In this document: one piece after another, positions 28,337-37,499 of the stretch
Layout of the letters: the number at the start of each line of letters is the position of its first letter
Position numbering within the stretch: position 1 is the first letter of the stretch
DNA from: Bog-756 sp963756515
GTDB lineage: Bacteria; Actinomycetota; Acidimicrobiia; Acidimicrobiales; RAAP-2
NCBI GenBank assembly: GCA_963756515.1
Contig: CAVWNV010000011.1
Location: 1 to 64,000, forward strand
Direction of reading: 5' to 3'
Length of the DNA stretch: 64,000 bases
Notes under the pieces: model-generated
Databases searched by the model: none
What the model saw: only the letters and a program-made list of their open reading frames with translations
Told to the model about the DNA's origin: nothing
Translations under genes and position numbers: made by a program

Positions 28337-30571
28337 TCAGAACAGTTTGGGGATGACGGTGACCACGGTCGCGGCCCAGGCCGCGGCCATGAATGCGTCG
28401 ATGATCAGGCCGGTCCTGACGGTGGCGATGGCCACCGACCACGGAACGTGGGCATCGCGCCGGGTCTGCCGGGCGTGGAGAATCGATACCGTCCCCGCCA
28501 CCAGGAGGTAGGCGCCTCCGGTCAACAGGCAGAGGACGACGTAGTACCGGATGGCCGGGTTCTCCGACCGGGACCAGACGGCGGCCAGGGTCATGGCGGC
28601 GATGACGAAGTACGGGGTCAGGAACCGGAAGGGCAGCGCCTCCACGCTCCGATCGCCCTTGGGCGTCACTTTGATGGTCCGTGGCTTGGGAACGATGAGC
28701 TCTTTCACGGCGACGCAGAACCCGAAAAAGACGTACGGCCATCGGGCGAAGGAGAACAGCCAGGACTCCCAGCTGAGGACCTTGGATCGCTGCGGGCGGA
28801 GGACCCCCTTCGAGCGGAGGACCACCGTGATCAATACGAGCGGCACCGACACGAGGACCCACCGGCCGAAGAACGCCAGCCAGTTGACGTGCATCCACGG
28901 TACGCCGGTCACCACGGCGATGGGGGCCAAGAAGATGCCGGTGATGGTGGTGATGACCAGCATGGGATAGAAGAGCAGCACCATGGTGAAGCGGATCCTC
29001 AGCTTCCAGGGGAAGCGCATGATGTTCTGGAAGAAGAGCCGGAGGCCGACCAGGGAGATGCTCTGGGACCACTGGAACTCCTGGATCAGCAGGGATCGGA
29101 AGGTGGGCGGTCCCTCCCCGTGGGCTTCAGCGTCGATGGCGAACGCGCCCTCCCATCCGGCTGCCGTCAGGAGGAACGACGTGGTGAAATCCTCGGCCAG
29201 TTCGGGACCGATGCCGCCGATATCGCGGAGGGCGGCGGTGCGCACCGCGTAGTGCGAGCCGTGGCAGATGGGGGCGAAGCCGTCGTTGCAGCCGGCCTGG
29301 GTCGCTCCATGGAGCAGCGCGTCCTTGTAGAGCCGACCTCTCGCCGCCCATGACTCCTTGGCGTTGGCGTCGCAGATGCTCGGGGCAGCCACGTAACCGA
29401 CCTGCTCGGAGACGAAGGGCCGGACCATCGACTGGAGGTAGTCGGCGGCCGGTACGTGGTCGGCGTCAAGCTGTACCACGACGTCGTAGTCGCGGTAGCC
29501 CCAGTGGTCGTAGAAGAAGGCGAGGTTCCCCTCCTTGCACTTCGTCCGACGGGGCCAAGTGGGCCGGTGGTACGCCGCCACTCCATTCCGCGACGAGACG
29601 CGCACGTCGTTCTCGTCACACCACTTGTGGGTCTCTGGACTCGGGGCCTCGTCCAACAGCCAGACGGTGTACGGGTACGGATAGTCCTGGCTCTTCATGG
29701 CCAACAAGGTGTTCTTGACCAGCTCCCACGGCTCCGACGGGGCCTTGGTCACGACCATGGCCACCCGGATCAGCGGAACGGGCAGCTTCGGATTGACTCG
29801 GCGGATGCGGGTCAGATAGAGCGCCGGCATAGCCGGAAGGAGGACCGAGACGTAGAGCAGGAGGCTGGCGTCGATGGCCGTCCTCATGGGCGACACCTGG
29901 TGCTCGGGCTGCAACCACCAGACCCAGAACCAGACCAGGAAGGCGACCCACTCGAGCATGAGGACGCCGATGAGGATCTGGTTCTTTACGCCACCGATGC
30001 GTTCGAAGCGCGCCTGACGTTCGATCGACTGGCTCTCCACCTGGAGGAGGAACTCGTCGACGTGGGCCAGGTCCGTCTCGAATTCGGCCGACCGGAGATC
30101 GTCCTCGTGAAGGATCAGATCGTCGACCTGGGTCGGGGCCCGGTCGATGGTGCTCGACGAGCGACCGTCCTGACTCCGGACGAGCTCGTCCACCTGGGCC
30201 CGGACGTTGTCGAGCGGCGATGGACCGTCGGGCCGGTCGGTGAGGAGCATGTCGTGGGTCGGGCCGCCTCCGTCGCCGACCTTGGACGGACTGTCGGAGC
30301 GGCGATGCACCAGCTCGCTCACCTGGGCCCGGATCCTGGAGAGGGCCGAAGACGACAGCCCCGTGGATTGGCGGCCCGGCCCGTCGCCGTCGGCCCCGTC
30401 GCCGTCGGACCCCGGCTCCGGTCCGTCATCGAGGTCGAGCCGGTCGGTGGCCGGATGGCCGGACTCGGGAGCCGACCTGCGCCCCTCGAGGAGGTCGACG
30501 AAGTCGTCCACCGGCGATAGTGCCGCCCCGGACTCGACGGACATCGAAGGATCGGATGCCAGGTCGGTCAC
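28337..30571 (-). CDS. family 2 glycosyltransferase, cellulose-synthase-like
   Basis: 744 residues. After about 185 cytosolic residues there are two membrane helices (NQILIGVLMLEWVAFLVW; DASLLLYVSVLLPAMPAL), a GT2 catalytic domain, then about five more helices. Catalytic signs: the VVVQLDADHVPAADYL DxD motif, GPELAEDFTTSF (the TED-like acid) and IQEFQWSQS in the place of QxxRW. The protein should polymerise a UDP-sugar and export the chain, as cellulose or hyaluronan synthases do. No PilZ domain is seen. The N-terminus has five spaced copies of a (A/P)xVD(E/D)(L/F) motif. It is the last gene of the ugd-galE operon, which would supply UDP-sugars. Confidence 0.85.
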   Translation of the reverse strand: MTDLASDPSMSVESGAALSPVDDFVDLLEGRRSAPESGHPATDRLDLDDGPEPGSDGDGADGDGPGRQSTGLSSSALSRIRAQVSELVHRRSDSPSKVGDGGGPTHDMLLTDRPDGPSPLDNVRAQVDELVRSQDGRSSSTIDRAPTQVDDLILHEDDLRSAEFETDLAHVDEFLLQVESQSIERQARFERIGGVKNQILIGVLMLEWVAFLVWFWVWWLQPEHQVSPMRTAIDASLLLYVSVLLPAMPALYLTRIRRVNPKLPVPLIRVAMVVTKAPSEPWELVKNTLLAMKSQDYPYPYTVWLLDEAPSPETHKWCDENDVRVSSRNGVAAYHRPTWPRRTKCKEGNLAFFYDHWGYRDYDVVVQLDADHVPAADYLQSMVRPFVSEQVGYVAAPSICDANAKESWAARGRLYKDALLHGATQAGCNDGFAPICHGSHYAVRTAALRDIGGIGPELAEDFTTSFLLTAAGWEGAFAIDAEAHGEGPPTFRSLLIQEFQWSQSISLVGLRLFFQNIMRFPWKLRIRFTMVLLFYPMLVITTITGIFLAPIAVVTGVPWMHVNWLAFFGRWVLVSVPLVLITVVLRSKGVLRPQRSKVLSWESWLFSFARWPYVFFGFCVAVKELIVPKPRTIKVTPKGDRSVEALPFRFLTPYFVIAAMTLAAVWSRSENPAIRYYVVLCLLTGGAYLLVAGTVSILHARQTRRDAHVPWSVAIATVRTGLIIDAFMAAAWAATVVTVIPKLF

Positions 30572-30627
30572 GACGCCACGCTGCCGCGGATGTCAGCCCA
30601 GTGGGGGGTGGAGTGACGATCCATCGC

Positions 30628-31638
30628 CTAGGTGATCCCCTGCGGGTGCTTGCTCTGGAACGTCCAGGCGTCGCGGCACATGGACTCGACGTCGCGGCTC
30701 GAGGTCCAACCGAGTTCGGCCTCGGCCCGGTCGGGGGAGGCCACGAGCTCGGCGACATCACCCGGGCGCCGATCGACGATCCTGTGGGCTATCTCCACAC
30801 CACTGACCTTCTCGAAGGTCGAGACGAGCTCAAGCACGGAGGTGCCGACACCGGTTCCGATGTTGACGTTGGCATACCCATGCCGCTGCCCGAGCCGCTC
30901 CAGGGCGACCCGATGGGCGTCGGCCAGGTCCATCACGTGGACGTAGTCCCGCACACCCGATCCGTCCTGTGTGGGGTAGTCGCCGCCGAAGACCTCGAGC
31001 TGGGCCAGTCGACCCACCGCCACCTGGGCGATGTAGGGCATGACGTTGTTGGGGACGCCCCGGGGGTCCTCACCCAGGTCGCCACTCTCGTGGGCGCCGG
31101 TCGGGTTGAAGTAGCGCAGGGCCAACACGGACCAGTCGGTGTGTCGAATGCAGGCATCGGCCAGCATCTCCTCACACATGAGCTTGGTGCGCGCGTAGGG
31201 GTTGGTCGGCCCGGGAGGCGTCGACTCGTCGATCGGGACGACCTCGGCGTTGCCGTAGATGGAGCACGACGACGAGAAGACCATGTTGGAGACGCTGCGC
31301 TCCTGCATGCAGCGCAGCAGGTTGAGGGTGGCGAGGAGGTTGGTGGTGTAGTACTCGATGGGCAGCTCCACCGATTCGCGAGGAGCCTTGCGGGCGGCGA
31401 AGTGGATGACCGAATCGATGTCGTGGGAAGCGAAGACACCGTCGAGAGCCGGACCGTCGCACACATCCAGCTCGTAGTGGGGGAACGTGCCACCGGACAG
31501 CCGGGCCACCTCGTCCAGCACCCGGGGAGAACTGTTGGAGAAGTCGTCGACCACCACGATCTCGTGGCCGTGCGCCAGCAGCTCGACACAGGTGTGACTG
31601 CCGATGAACCCGGCCCCGCCGGTGACGAGGACGTTCAC
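30628..31638 (-). CDS. galE: UDP-glucose 4-epimerase GalE
   Basis: 336 residues of an extended SDR. The NAD motif is VLVTGGAGFIGSHTCVELLA; the catalytic Ser is in FSSSCSIYGNAE and the YxxxK in NPYARTKLMCEEML; a typical RYFNPTGAHESGDLGED follows. It interconverts UDP-glucose and UDP-galactose (or the GlcNAc pair). The GTG at 31638 overlaps the ugd stop (GTGA), so it is coupled to ugd; 56 bases separate it from the glycosyltransferase downstream. Normal length. Confidence 0.93.
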   Translation of the reverse strand: MNVLVTGGAGFIGSHTCVELLAHGHEIVVVDDFSNSSPRVLDEVARLSGGTFPHYELDVCDGPALDGVFASHDIDSVIHFAARKAPRESVELPIEYYTTNLLATLNLLRCMQERSVSNMVFSSSCSIYGNAEVVPIDESTPPGPTNPYARTKLMCEEMLADACIRHTDWSVLALRYFNPTGAHESGDLGEDPRGVPNNVMPYIAQVAVGRLAQLEVFGGDYPTQDGSGVRDYVHVMDLADAHRVALERLGQRHGYANVNIGTGVGTSVLELVSTFEKVSGVEIAHRIVDRRPGDVAELVASPDRAEAELGWTSSRDVESMCRDAWTFQSKHPQGIT

Positions 31639-33041
31639 CCGGTCACCGCCCCCTCGATCGGTTCCGACGTCGGCGCGGACACGGGGGCGGCCGGGCCGAG
31701 CGCCGAACGGCGACCGATTCCCAGGTATCGGAACCCGGCCCGCCGCACCGCTTCGGGGTCGAAGCTGTTGCGACCGTCCAGAAAGAGATCGCCGCGCGTC
31801 TCCTCCCGCAGGGACGGAAGGTCGAGGGCGAGGAACTGGCGCCACTCGGTGGCCACCACGATGACGTCAGCGTCGGCGGCGGCCTCGTACGCTCCCGCCA
31901 TGATGCGGATGTCGGGCACGTCCGGCACCGAGGTGACCATGGGATCGTACGCCGACACGATCGCCCCCTTCGAGACGAGGCGAGCGGCGATGTCGAGCGC
32001 CGGTGAGTCCCGCAGATCGTCGGTGTCCGGCTTGAAGGCCAGACCCAGAAGACAGATTTTGGCGCCGCGGAGCGTCTTCAGGTCGCGGAGTAGCTCGTCG
32101 ATGACCAGCTGGCGCTGGGACCGGTTGACCGAGATGGCCGCCTCGAGCAGCTTGGGCTCGTAGCCGTACTCGCCGGCCGTGCTGACCAGCGCCGACAGGT
32201 CCTTGCCGAAACAGGAGCCGCCCCATCCCAGCCCGGCGTCGAGGAAGCGGTCGCCGATCCGGGCGTCGAGCCCGACTCCGGCCGTGACCTCGGTGATGTC
32301 GGCCCCGACGAGGTCGCTGATGCGGGCGATCTCGTTGGCGAAGCTGATCTTGGTGGCCAGAAAGGCGTTGGAGGCGTACTTGATCATCTCGGCCGTGGTC
32401 AGTCGGGTCTGCAGCAGCGGGACCACGTCCCAATTACCGACCTCACCAGGGATCTTCTGCTCGAGAATGGGGCGATAGACATCCACGGCCACCCGGAGCG
32501 CCCGTTCATCGTCGCTGCCGAGGACCACCCGGTCGGGATGGAGATAGTCCTGGACGGCATTGCCCTCGCGCAGGAACTCGGGATTGGACACCATGCCGTA
32601 GAGACCACGGCCCTCCCGCCCCACAATGTCCTCGATGAGCGAGCCCATCCAGTGCCCGGTACCGATCGGAACCGTGCTCTTCGTCACGATCACGTGGTAG
32701 TGGTGCAGGTTTTCGGCGATCGAGTGGGCCACCGTCCGTATGGCGTCCATTTCGGGATGCCCGTCCGGACCGGGCGGGGTGCCCACACAGACGAAGACGA
32801 TGTCGGATTGGTCCATGGCCGCGGCGAAGTCATCGGTGAACCGCAGGTTTCCACTGGCCAATCCGCTGGCCAACAGCCCGTCGAGCCCGGGCTCGTGGAA
32901 GGGGGCGGCACCGGAAATGAGCTGCGCCAACTTGCCCGGGTCGGACTCCACCCCGATCACGTCGTTGCCCACGTGGGCCAGACAACCGGCTACCACCGAG
33001 CCGACGTAGCCGCTGCCGATCACCGCTATACGTTCACCCAC
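31635..33041 (-). CDS. ugd: UDP-glucose 6-dehydrogenase
   Basis: 468 residues. The NAD site is IAVIGSGYVGSVVAGCLAHVG, followed by FVCVGTPPGPDGHPEMDA, the substrate motif VSNPEFLREGNAVQD, and the catalytic Cys in GLGWGGSCFGKDLSAL; the C-terminal domain has GLAFKPDTDDLRDSPAL. It oxidises UDP-glucose to UDP-glucuronate. The start is the GTG at 33041 with AGAGGAT upstream. It is the first gene of the ugd-galE-glycosyltransferase operon and borders a 570-base regulatory gap shared with the GH128 gene. Confidence 0.93.
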   Translation of the reverse strand: MGERIAVIGSGYVGSVVAGCLAHVGNDVIGVESDPGKLAQLISGAAPFHEPGLDGLLASGLASGNLRFTDDFAAAMDQSDIVFVCVGTPPGPDGHPEMDAIRTVAHSIAENLHHYHVIVTKSTVPIGTGHWMGSLIEDIVGREGRGLYGMVSNPEFLREGNAVQDYLHPDRVVLGSDDERALRVAVDVYRPILEQKIPGEVGNWDVVPLLQTRLTTAEMIKYASNAFLATKISFANEIARISDLVGADITEVTAGVGLDARIGDRFLDAGLGWGGSCFGKDLSALVSTAGEYGYEPKLLEAAISVNRSQRQLVIDELLRDLKTLRGAKICLLGLAFKPDTDDLRDSPALDIAARLVSKGAIVSAYDPMVTSVPDVPDIRIMAGAYEAAADADVIVVATEWRQFLALDLPSLREETRGDLFLDGRNSFDPEAVRRAGFRYLGIGRRSALGPAAPVSAPTSEPIEGAVTG

Positions 33042-33614
33042 GTATCGATCCTCTTCTCCAATGGGTTGGACTTTTGTGGGCTCTATTACTACCGGTACGC
33101 TTCCGGCGATTATTGGTCAATAGCCCACCGATTCGACGTTGCCACTATCAAATGGGTTTCCGACTTGACCCGTGTTTTGCCTGCTAAAGCGTACGAATAC
33201 GGGAGAACGCCCAGGCGCAGCGCGCACGGCCGCCGAGCAACCTGAACTCGCGCTCGCACGCTTGGTTCCGCTGTCTCGGCTAGCACTATGCATCATGGTG
33301 CGAGGGCATGCAAGCCAATCGCGACCGCCCCTGTCAACAGCCTGTTAACAACTCCATTTAGTGATTCGATTGCCGCTTACAGTGACTGCATCCAGGCAGC
33401 CGTCGGTGGGCTCCAAACACCATTTAGTGATTGTCCAGACGCTTACAGTGGTGAACGGGTGCAGTCGTTCCAGCCCTCCATCAAACGCCATCCAGTGATT
33501 GGGCTGCCGCAGAGAGTGGTAATTATTCGCCGGTCAGTCCCCGCCGGTGACGGCATTCGCACTTGGTGACCTGGGCTGCTCAAGGAGTTTCGGACCACTG
33601 TCGATACCTAGTTC
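33042..33614. promoter_or_regulatory. divergent AT-richer control region, ugd / GH128
   Basis: No gene is seen. This gap is visibly poorer in G+C than its neighbours and separates ugd (minus) from the GH128 gene (plus). It contains the partial direct repeat CTGTCAACAG-CCTGTTAACA (33331-33350; its second half contains the palindrome TGTTAACA) and three 31-base repeats described separately. It is probably a regulated divergent promoter region. Confidence 0.6.
33354..33519 (+). repeat. three spaced 31-bp direct repeats
   Basis: Copies at 33354-33384, 33420-33450 and 33489-33519 share the frame CCATTTAGTGATT-N5-GCCGCTTACAGTG; the third is the most diverged (CCATCCAGTGATT...). Start-to-start spacing is 66 and 69 bases. 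A related CCATTCAGTGA lies at 35729-35739, 40 bases before the second GH128 gene. They look like operator sites rather than CRISPR repeats, because the intervening sequences are few and the array is in a promoter region. Confidence 0.7.
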
Positions 33615-34702
33615 ATGTCCGTATCGGGGAATCCGAGACGACGTAACGGGGCACGACTCACCACCCGCTCTACGATGGTCGTCACTGTCTGCATCGTCCT
33701 GGCCGCACTGGTCTGGACCGAGACGCCGGTGTCGGCCGATCGTCGCCCGCCATCTAGCGTGGGGTCGGTGAGATTCTTCCGACGAGGCGCGCCACCGACC
33801 ACCACCTCGACCACCGGCGCGGCCGACACCGCCACAGCGGCACTCTTCGGTCGCGGTGGCCCGAGGCCGGCTCCCCCCGCGGCGTTCCGCCCACCACCAC
33901 GACCACGTCGAGCACCACCACCACGACGACCGGATCCGGCTCGTCCACCGGCATCGTCCCGTGGCGGGGAGCGGGACTGGTGGACCTCCCGGCCGACTGC
34001 AGCGACATCCAGACCCTCGGCCTGTCGTGGTACTACAACTGGGAGACCACCTCGCCGTGCCCCAACTCCGGGGTCCCGTTCGTTCCCATGCAGTGGGGCG
34101 ACTGGTGCTCCGGCCAGTCCACCTGCACGGCTCTCCCGTCCAGCCTGAGCGCCAACGGCAACAAGTACCTCCTCGCCTTCAACGAGCCCGACAACTCGAG
34201 CCAGTCGAACATGACGGTGGCCCGGGCCGTCCAACTCTGGCCGTACCTCGAGGCCACCGGCCTGGAGCTGTCCAGTCCCGCCGTGACCTCGTCGTCGACG
34301 GGGACGGCCTGGCTGGCCTCGTTCATGGCCCAGGCCAAGGCCCAGGGACTACGCGTGGACTTCATCGCCGCCCACTGGTACGGGGACTGCTCCAATCCGC
34401 AGAACCTGATCAGCTACCTGACCGGCCTGGAGACCTACGGGCTGCCCATCTGGCTCACCGAGTTCTCGTGCCTCAACGACTCACTGGCCGAGAACACGGC
34501 GTTCTTCACGGCGGTGGCCCCCATGTTGGCCGCACTCCCCTCCCTGCAGCGCTTCGCCTGGTTCACCAACCGTCCCTATCCCAACGGGTACCAGTACACC
34601 AGCCTGCTCGATGCCAACGGCAACCTCACCACCACCGGTCAGGCCTTCGTGGCCGTTCCGGCCGCCATGAACGCCAGCCGTCAACTCGTTCCCTGGCCCT
34701 GA
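33615..34702 (+). pseudogene. secreted GH128 beta-glucanase, frameshift in linker
   Basis: The N-terminus from the ATG at 33615 has a signal peptide (STMVVTVCIVLAALVWTETP) and a Thr/Ala linker. The catalytic GH128 domain (from LPADCSDIQTLGLSWYYNWE to the stop at 34702) is in another frame. Adding one base to the run of six C at 33873-33878 joins the frames through a Thr-rich linker (APPRGVPPTTTTT). Catalytic glutamates are in LLAFNEPDNSSQSNM and IWLTEFSCLNDS. GH128 enzymes cut beta-1,3-glucans. It is a close paralogue of the enzyme at 35780. If the frameshift is a read error, the enzyme is complete (about 362 residues). Confidence 0.75.
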
Positions 34703-34720
34703 CCGGCCACGGCACCGCCC

Positions 34721-35347
34721 TCAGGGACGGACGGCGGTCCCGACCACGTGGGAGATGGTCGGCTTCGAGGTGATGCTGCTCCGAAAGTCGAAGTGCCGGC
34801 TCTGCTCCACGCGAAAGCCGGCCTCCACCATGGCCGACTCCGTCCGGCGGTCGGTGTGGCATCCTCCGAACAGATGAGGCCAGATCCAGGCCGTTCGCTC
34901 CTGCAGGCGGGCCTGTCCGGGGTCGTCCGAGCGCACGTGCTCGTAGAACCGCAACTCCCCACCGGGACGCAACACGCGGTGGGCCTCGGCCAGGGCGCTG
35001 GCCTGGTCGGGGACGGAACACAGCACCAACGACGTGACCACGGCGTCGAACGAACCTTCGTCGAAGGGCAGGAGATCGGCGGTGCCGTCGATGACGCGGA
35101 CCGGAACGGGCGCAGCGCTGGCGGCCTTCTGGGCCAAGCCCCGGAGGTACGGCTCGGGCTCGACCGCCACCACCTCGGTGACCGAGGTCGGGTAATGGCT
35201 GAAACAGAGGCCGCTACCGGCACCAATCTCGACGACGCGACCCGACACACCGGCCAGCATCTCGTCGCGGTGGGCTCCTGCCCCAGCTCGCTCCGAGCCG
35301 GGAGCCATCCGGCTGTACAGGCGGGAGAAGATGGGGTGGCTGGCCAT
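34721..35347 (-). CDS. class I SAM-dependent methyltransferase
   Basis: About 208 residues. Motif I is GRVVEIGAGSGLCFSHYP, motif II/III EVVAVEPEPYLRGLA, and SFDAVVTSLVLCSVPDQASA and EAHRVLRPGGELRFYEHVRS complete the Rossmann methyltransferase fold. It resembles the methyltransferase-11/METTL7-like group; the acceptor is unknown. The ATG at 35347 is preceded by TAGAGT (35355-35360) seven bases upstream, so it is probably leaderless. It converges with the GH128 gene. Confidence 0.85.
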   Translation of the reverse strand: MASHPIFSRLYSRMAPGSERAGAGAHRDEMLAGVSGRVVEIGAGSGLCFSHYPTSVTEVVAVEPEPYLRGLAQKAASAAPVPVRVIDGTADLLPFDEGSFDAVVTSLVLCSVPDQASALAEAHRVLRPGGELRFYEHVRSDDPGQARLQERTAWIWPHLFGGCHTDRRTESAMVEAGFRVEQSRHFDFRSSITSKPTISHVVGTAVRP

Positions 35348-35779
35348 GGGCAGAACTCTACGTGTCCGGGTCACTCCGTTCCGACACCAGGCATTCCCAC
35401 ACGGTGACCACATGGTCACAGTCGGTGATACGAGACCCACTAAACCGATCGGAAACTGGAGTGACAAAAAAGAGACGCTGCACAAATTTCCACTGTCCTG
35501 ACAATGAAATTCGCCGGCGGCCGTTCACGACCGGACCACCTTCCGCTTTGGACGAAGCCGACGTGAACGTCTAGGGTCTGGACCCGTTGGACGGTAGGCA
35601 CCGACAGGGGCAGCTCCGAGAACAACACACCGGGGGTCGTGATCACGTCGACCGGATCGACCTGAATCACCATTGCTGTTAGTGAGTTCCACAGCACAGC
35701 AACACCGACACAGTCAGCACCGCTGTTCCCATTCAGTGAGGCGAGTGCTCCCCGGTCCGTCCCCGTCATTGGAGACAAC
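35348..35779. promoter_or_regulatory. non-coding upstream region of second GH128 gene
   Basis: The 432 bases hold the -10 box of the methyltransferase gene on the minus strand and, nearer the GH128 gene, CTGTTAGTGAG (35677-35687) and CCATTCAGTGA (35729-35739), which resemble the repeats upstream of the first GH128 gene. I saw no riboswitch fold that I could name. Confidence 0.4.
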
Positions 35780-37489
35780 ATGCTCAAATTCCCGTTCGAT
35801 CCGGTCACCAACCACATATCGGCACCGCGATCCTCGGACGCGCCGTCCCCATTGCCCCGGCCGGCGTCCAGGTGGTCCCGAGCGTGGGTGCGTCTGTCGG
35901 CCCATGGCCGCAGGCGCGTGATCGTCGCGCTCGTGGCCGTGCTGGCCCTCCTCACCGCGTCCGTCCAACTGGTGATGACACCGGCGTCGCACGCCGATCC
36001 GACCGGCAACGCCGTGGCGGCCGGCGCCCAGTCGGTGTCCGGTCCCGTCGTGGCCGCGGCGGCGGCCGGGCCGTCCAGCGGGGAGTGGGAGACGACGGGG
36101 ACCGGGAGTGTCACGCCGCTCGACGGGGCCACCCCGCACGGCTCGATCACCCAGGCACTGGCCAAGCCGATCGTCGGGATGGCGGCCACGCCGGACGGGA
36201 GCGGCTACTGGCTGGTGGGGGCGGACGGCGGGGTCTTCTCGTTCGGTGACGCCGTCTTCCACGGAGGCACGGGGGGAACCCGTCTGAACGCACCCATCGT
36301 CGGGATGGCGGTTACGCCGGACGGTGGCGGCTACTGGCTGGTCGGTACGGACGGCGGCATCTTCACGTACGGCGACGCCACCTTCTACGGCGGCGAGGGC
36401 GGGACCCACCTCAATGCCCGGATCGTCGGCATGGCGGCCACCCCGGACGGGAAGGGGTACTGGCTGGTGGGGGCGGACGGTGGGACCTTCTCCTTCGGTG
36501 ACGCCGTCTTCCACGGCGGCATGGGGGGAACACACCTGAATGCGCCCGTCGTCGGGATGGCGGTCACACCCAGTGGCACCGGCTACTGGCTGGTGGGGGC
36601 GGACGGTGGGGTCTTCTCGTTCGGCAGCGCCACCTTCTACGGCTCCGGCGTCGGACAGGTGGTCACGGGTGCCATCGTCGGCATCATCCCGAGCCCGGAC
36701 GGTGCCGGGTACAACCTCACCAGCCAGACCGGCACGAACTACCGGTTCGGCGACGGCCCGGCGTACTCGCCGGCCACGGGCGGCCTCATGCGCGGCGGCG
36801 GCCTGGTGAACCTGCCCGGGGACTGCAGTGACATGCAGACACTCGGTTACTCGTGGTACTACGACTGGGAACTGAACACCAGCTGTCCGAACGTGGGCGT
36901 GCCCTTCGTGCCCATGCAGTTCGGAGACTGGTGCGCAGGGGCGTCCACCTGCTCGGCACCACCGGTGAGCTCGACCGACAGCCCGTACCTGCTGACGTTC
37001 AACGAGCCCGACAATCCGTCCCAGTCGAACATGACGGCGGCCCGGGCCCTGCAGCTGTGGCCGTACCTGGAGGCCACCGGCCTTCAGCTCGGCAGTCCGG
37101 CCGTGTCCGACAGCTCGTCCGGCTCCGCCTGGTTGGCCCAGTTCATGGCCGGGGCGCGCCAGGACGGCTACCGGGTCGACTTCATCGCCGTCCACTGGTA
37201 CGGCAACTGCTCGGATCCGCAGAGCCTGATCAGCTACCTGGCCGGGATGGAGTCCTACGGGCTGCCGCTGTGGCTGACCGAGTTCTCCTGCCTCAACGAT
37301 TCGGCCGCCGTCAACACCAGCTTCCTCCAACAGGTCGGATCACAGCTCGAGGCACTCCCCTACCTCCAGCGCATCGGCTGGTTCTCCAACCGCCCGTATT
37401 CGGGCGGCTACCAGAACACCGGTCTGCTCGATGCGTCCGGAGCCCTCTCGACGGTCGGACAGGCCTACACGGCACTGCCGGCCGGTTGA
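35780..37489 (+). CDS. secreted GH128 beta-glucanase with propeller-like repeats
   Basis: 569 residues. A basic N-terminus and membrane segment (VIVALVAVLALLTASVQLVM) are followed by four tandem 42-residue repeats at about 131-298 (IVGMAATPDGSGYWLVGADG type; DNA 36170-36673, 126-base period) and a partial fifth. The GH128 domain begins near 345: LPGDCSDMQTLGYSWYYDW, LLTFNEPDNPSQSNM (acid/base Glu) and LWLTEFSCLNDSAAV (nucleophile Glu). GH128 enzymes act on beta-1,3-glucan. The repeats are common in surface proteins of Acidimicrobiia and probably form a propeller or solenoid for binding. The ATG at 35780 has GGAGAC six bases upstream. Confidence 0.88.
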   Translation: MLKFPFDPVTNHISAPRSSDAPSPLPRPASRWSRAWVRLSAHGRRRVIVALVAVLALLTASVQLVMTPASHADPTGNAVAAGAQSVSGPVVAAAAAGPSSGEWETTGTGSVTPLDGATPHGSITQALAKPIVGMAATPDGSGYWLVGADGGVFSFGDAVFHGGTGGTRLNAPIVGMAVTPDGGGYWLVGTDGGIFTYGDATFYGGEGGTHLNARIVGMAATPDGKGYWLVGADGGTFSFGDAVFHGGMGGTHLNAPVVGMAVTPSGTGYWLVGADGGVFSFGSATFYGSGVGQVVTGAIVGIIPSPDGAGYNLTSQTGTNYRFGDGPAYSPATGGLMRGGGLVNLPGDCSDMQTLGYSWYYDWELNTSCPNVGVPFVPMQFGDWCAGASTCSAPPVSSTDSPYLLTFNEPDNPSQSNMTAARALQLWPYLEATGLQLGSPAVSDSSSGSAWLAQFMAGARQDGYRVDFIAVHWYGNCSDPQSLISYLAGMESYGLPLWLTEFSCLNDSAAVNTSFLQQVGSQLEALPYLQRIGWFSNRPYSGGYQNTGLLDASGALSTVGQAYTALPAG

Positions 37490-37499
37490 GGGCCGCCGG

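Noticed and set aside
33354..33519. Mini-CRISPR
   Set aside because: Only three diverged copies, inside a promoter gap, with no leader or cas genes.
35348..35779. Riboswitch (c-di-GMP or c-di-AMP type) before the GH128 gene
   Set aside because: I looked for the conserved core sequences of both and did not find them.
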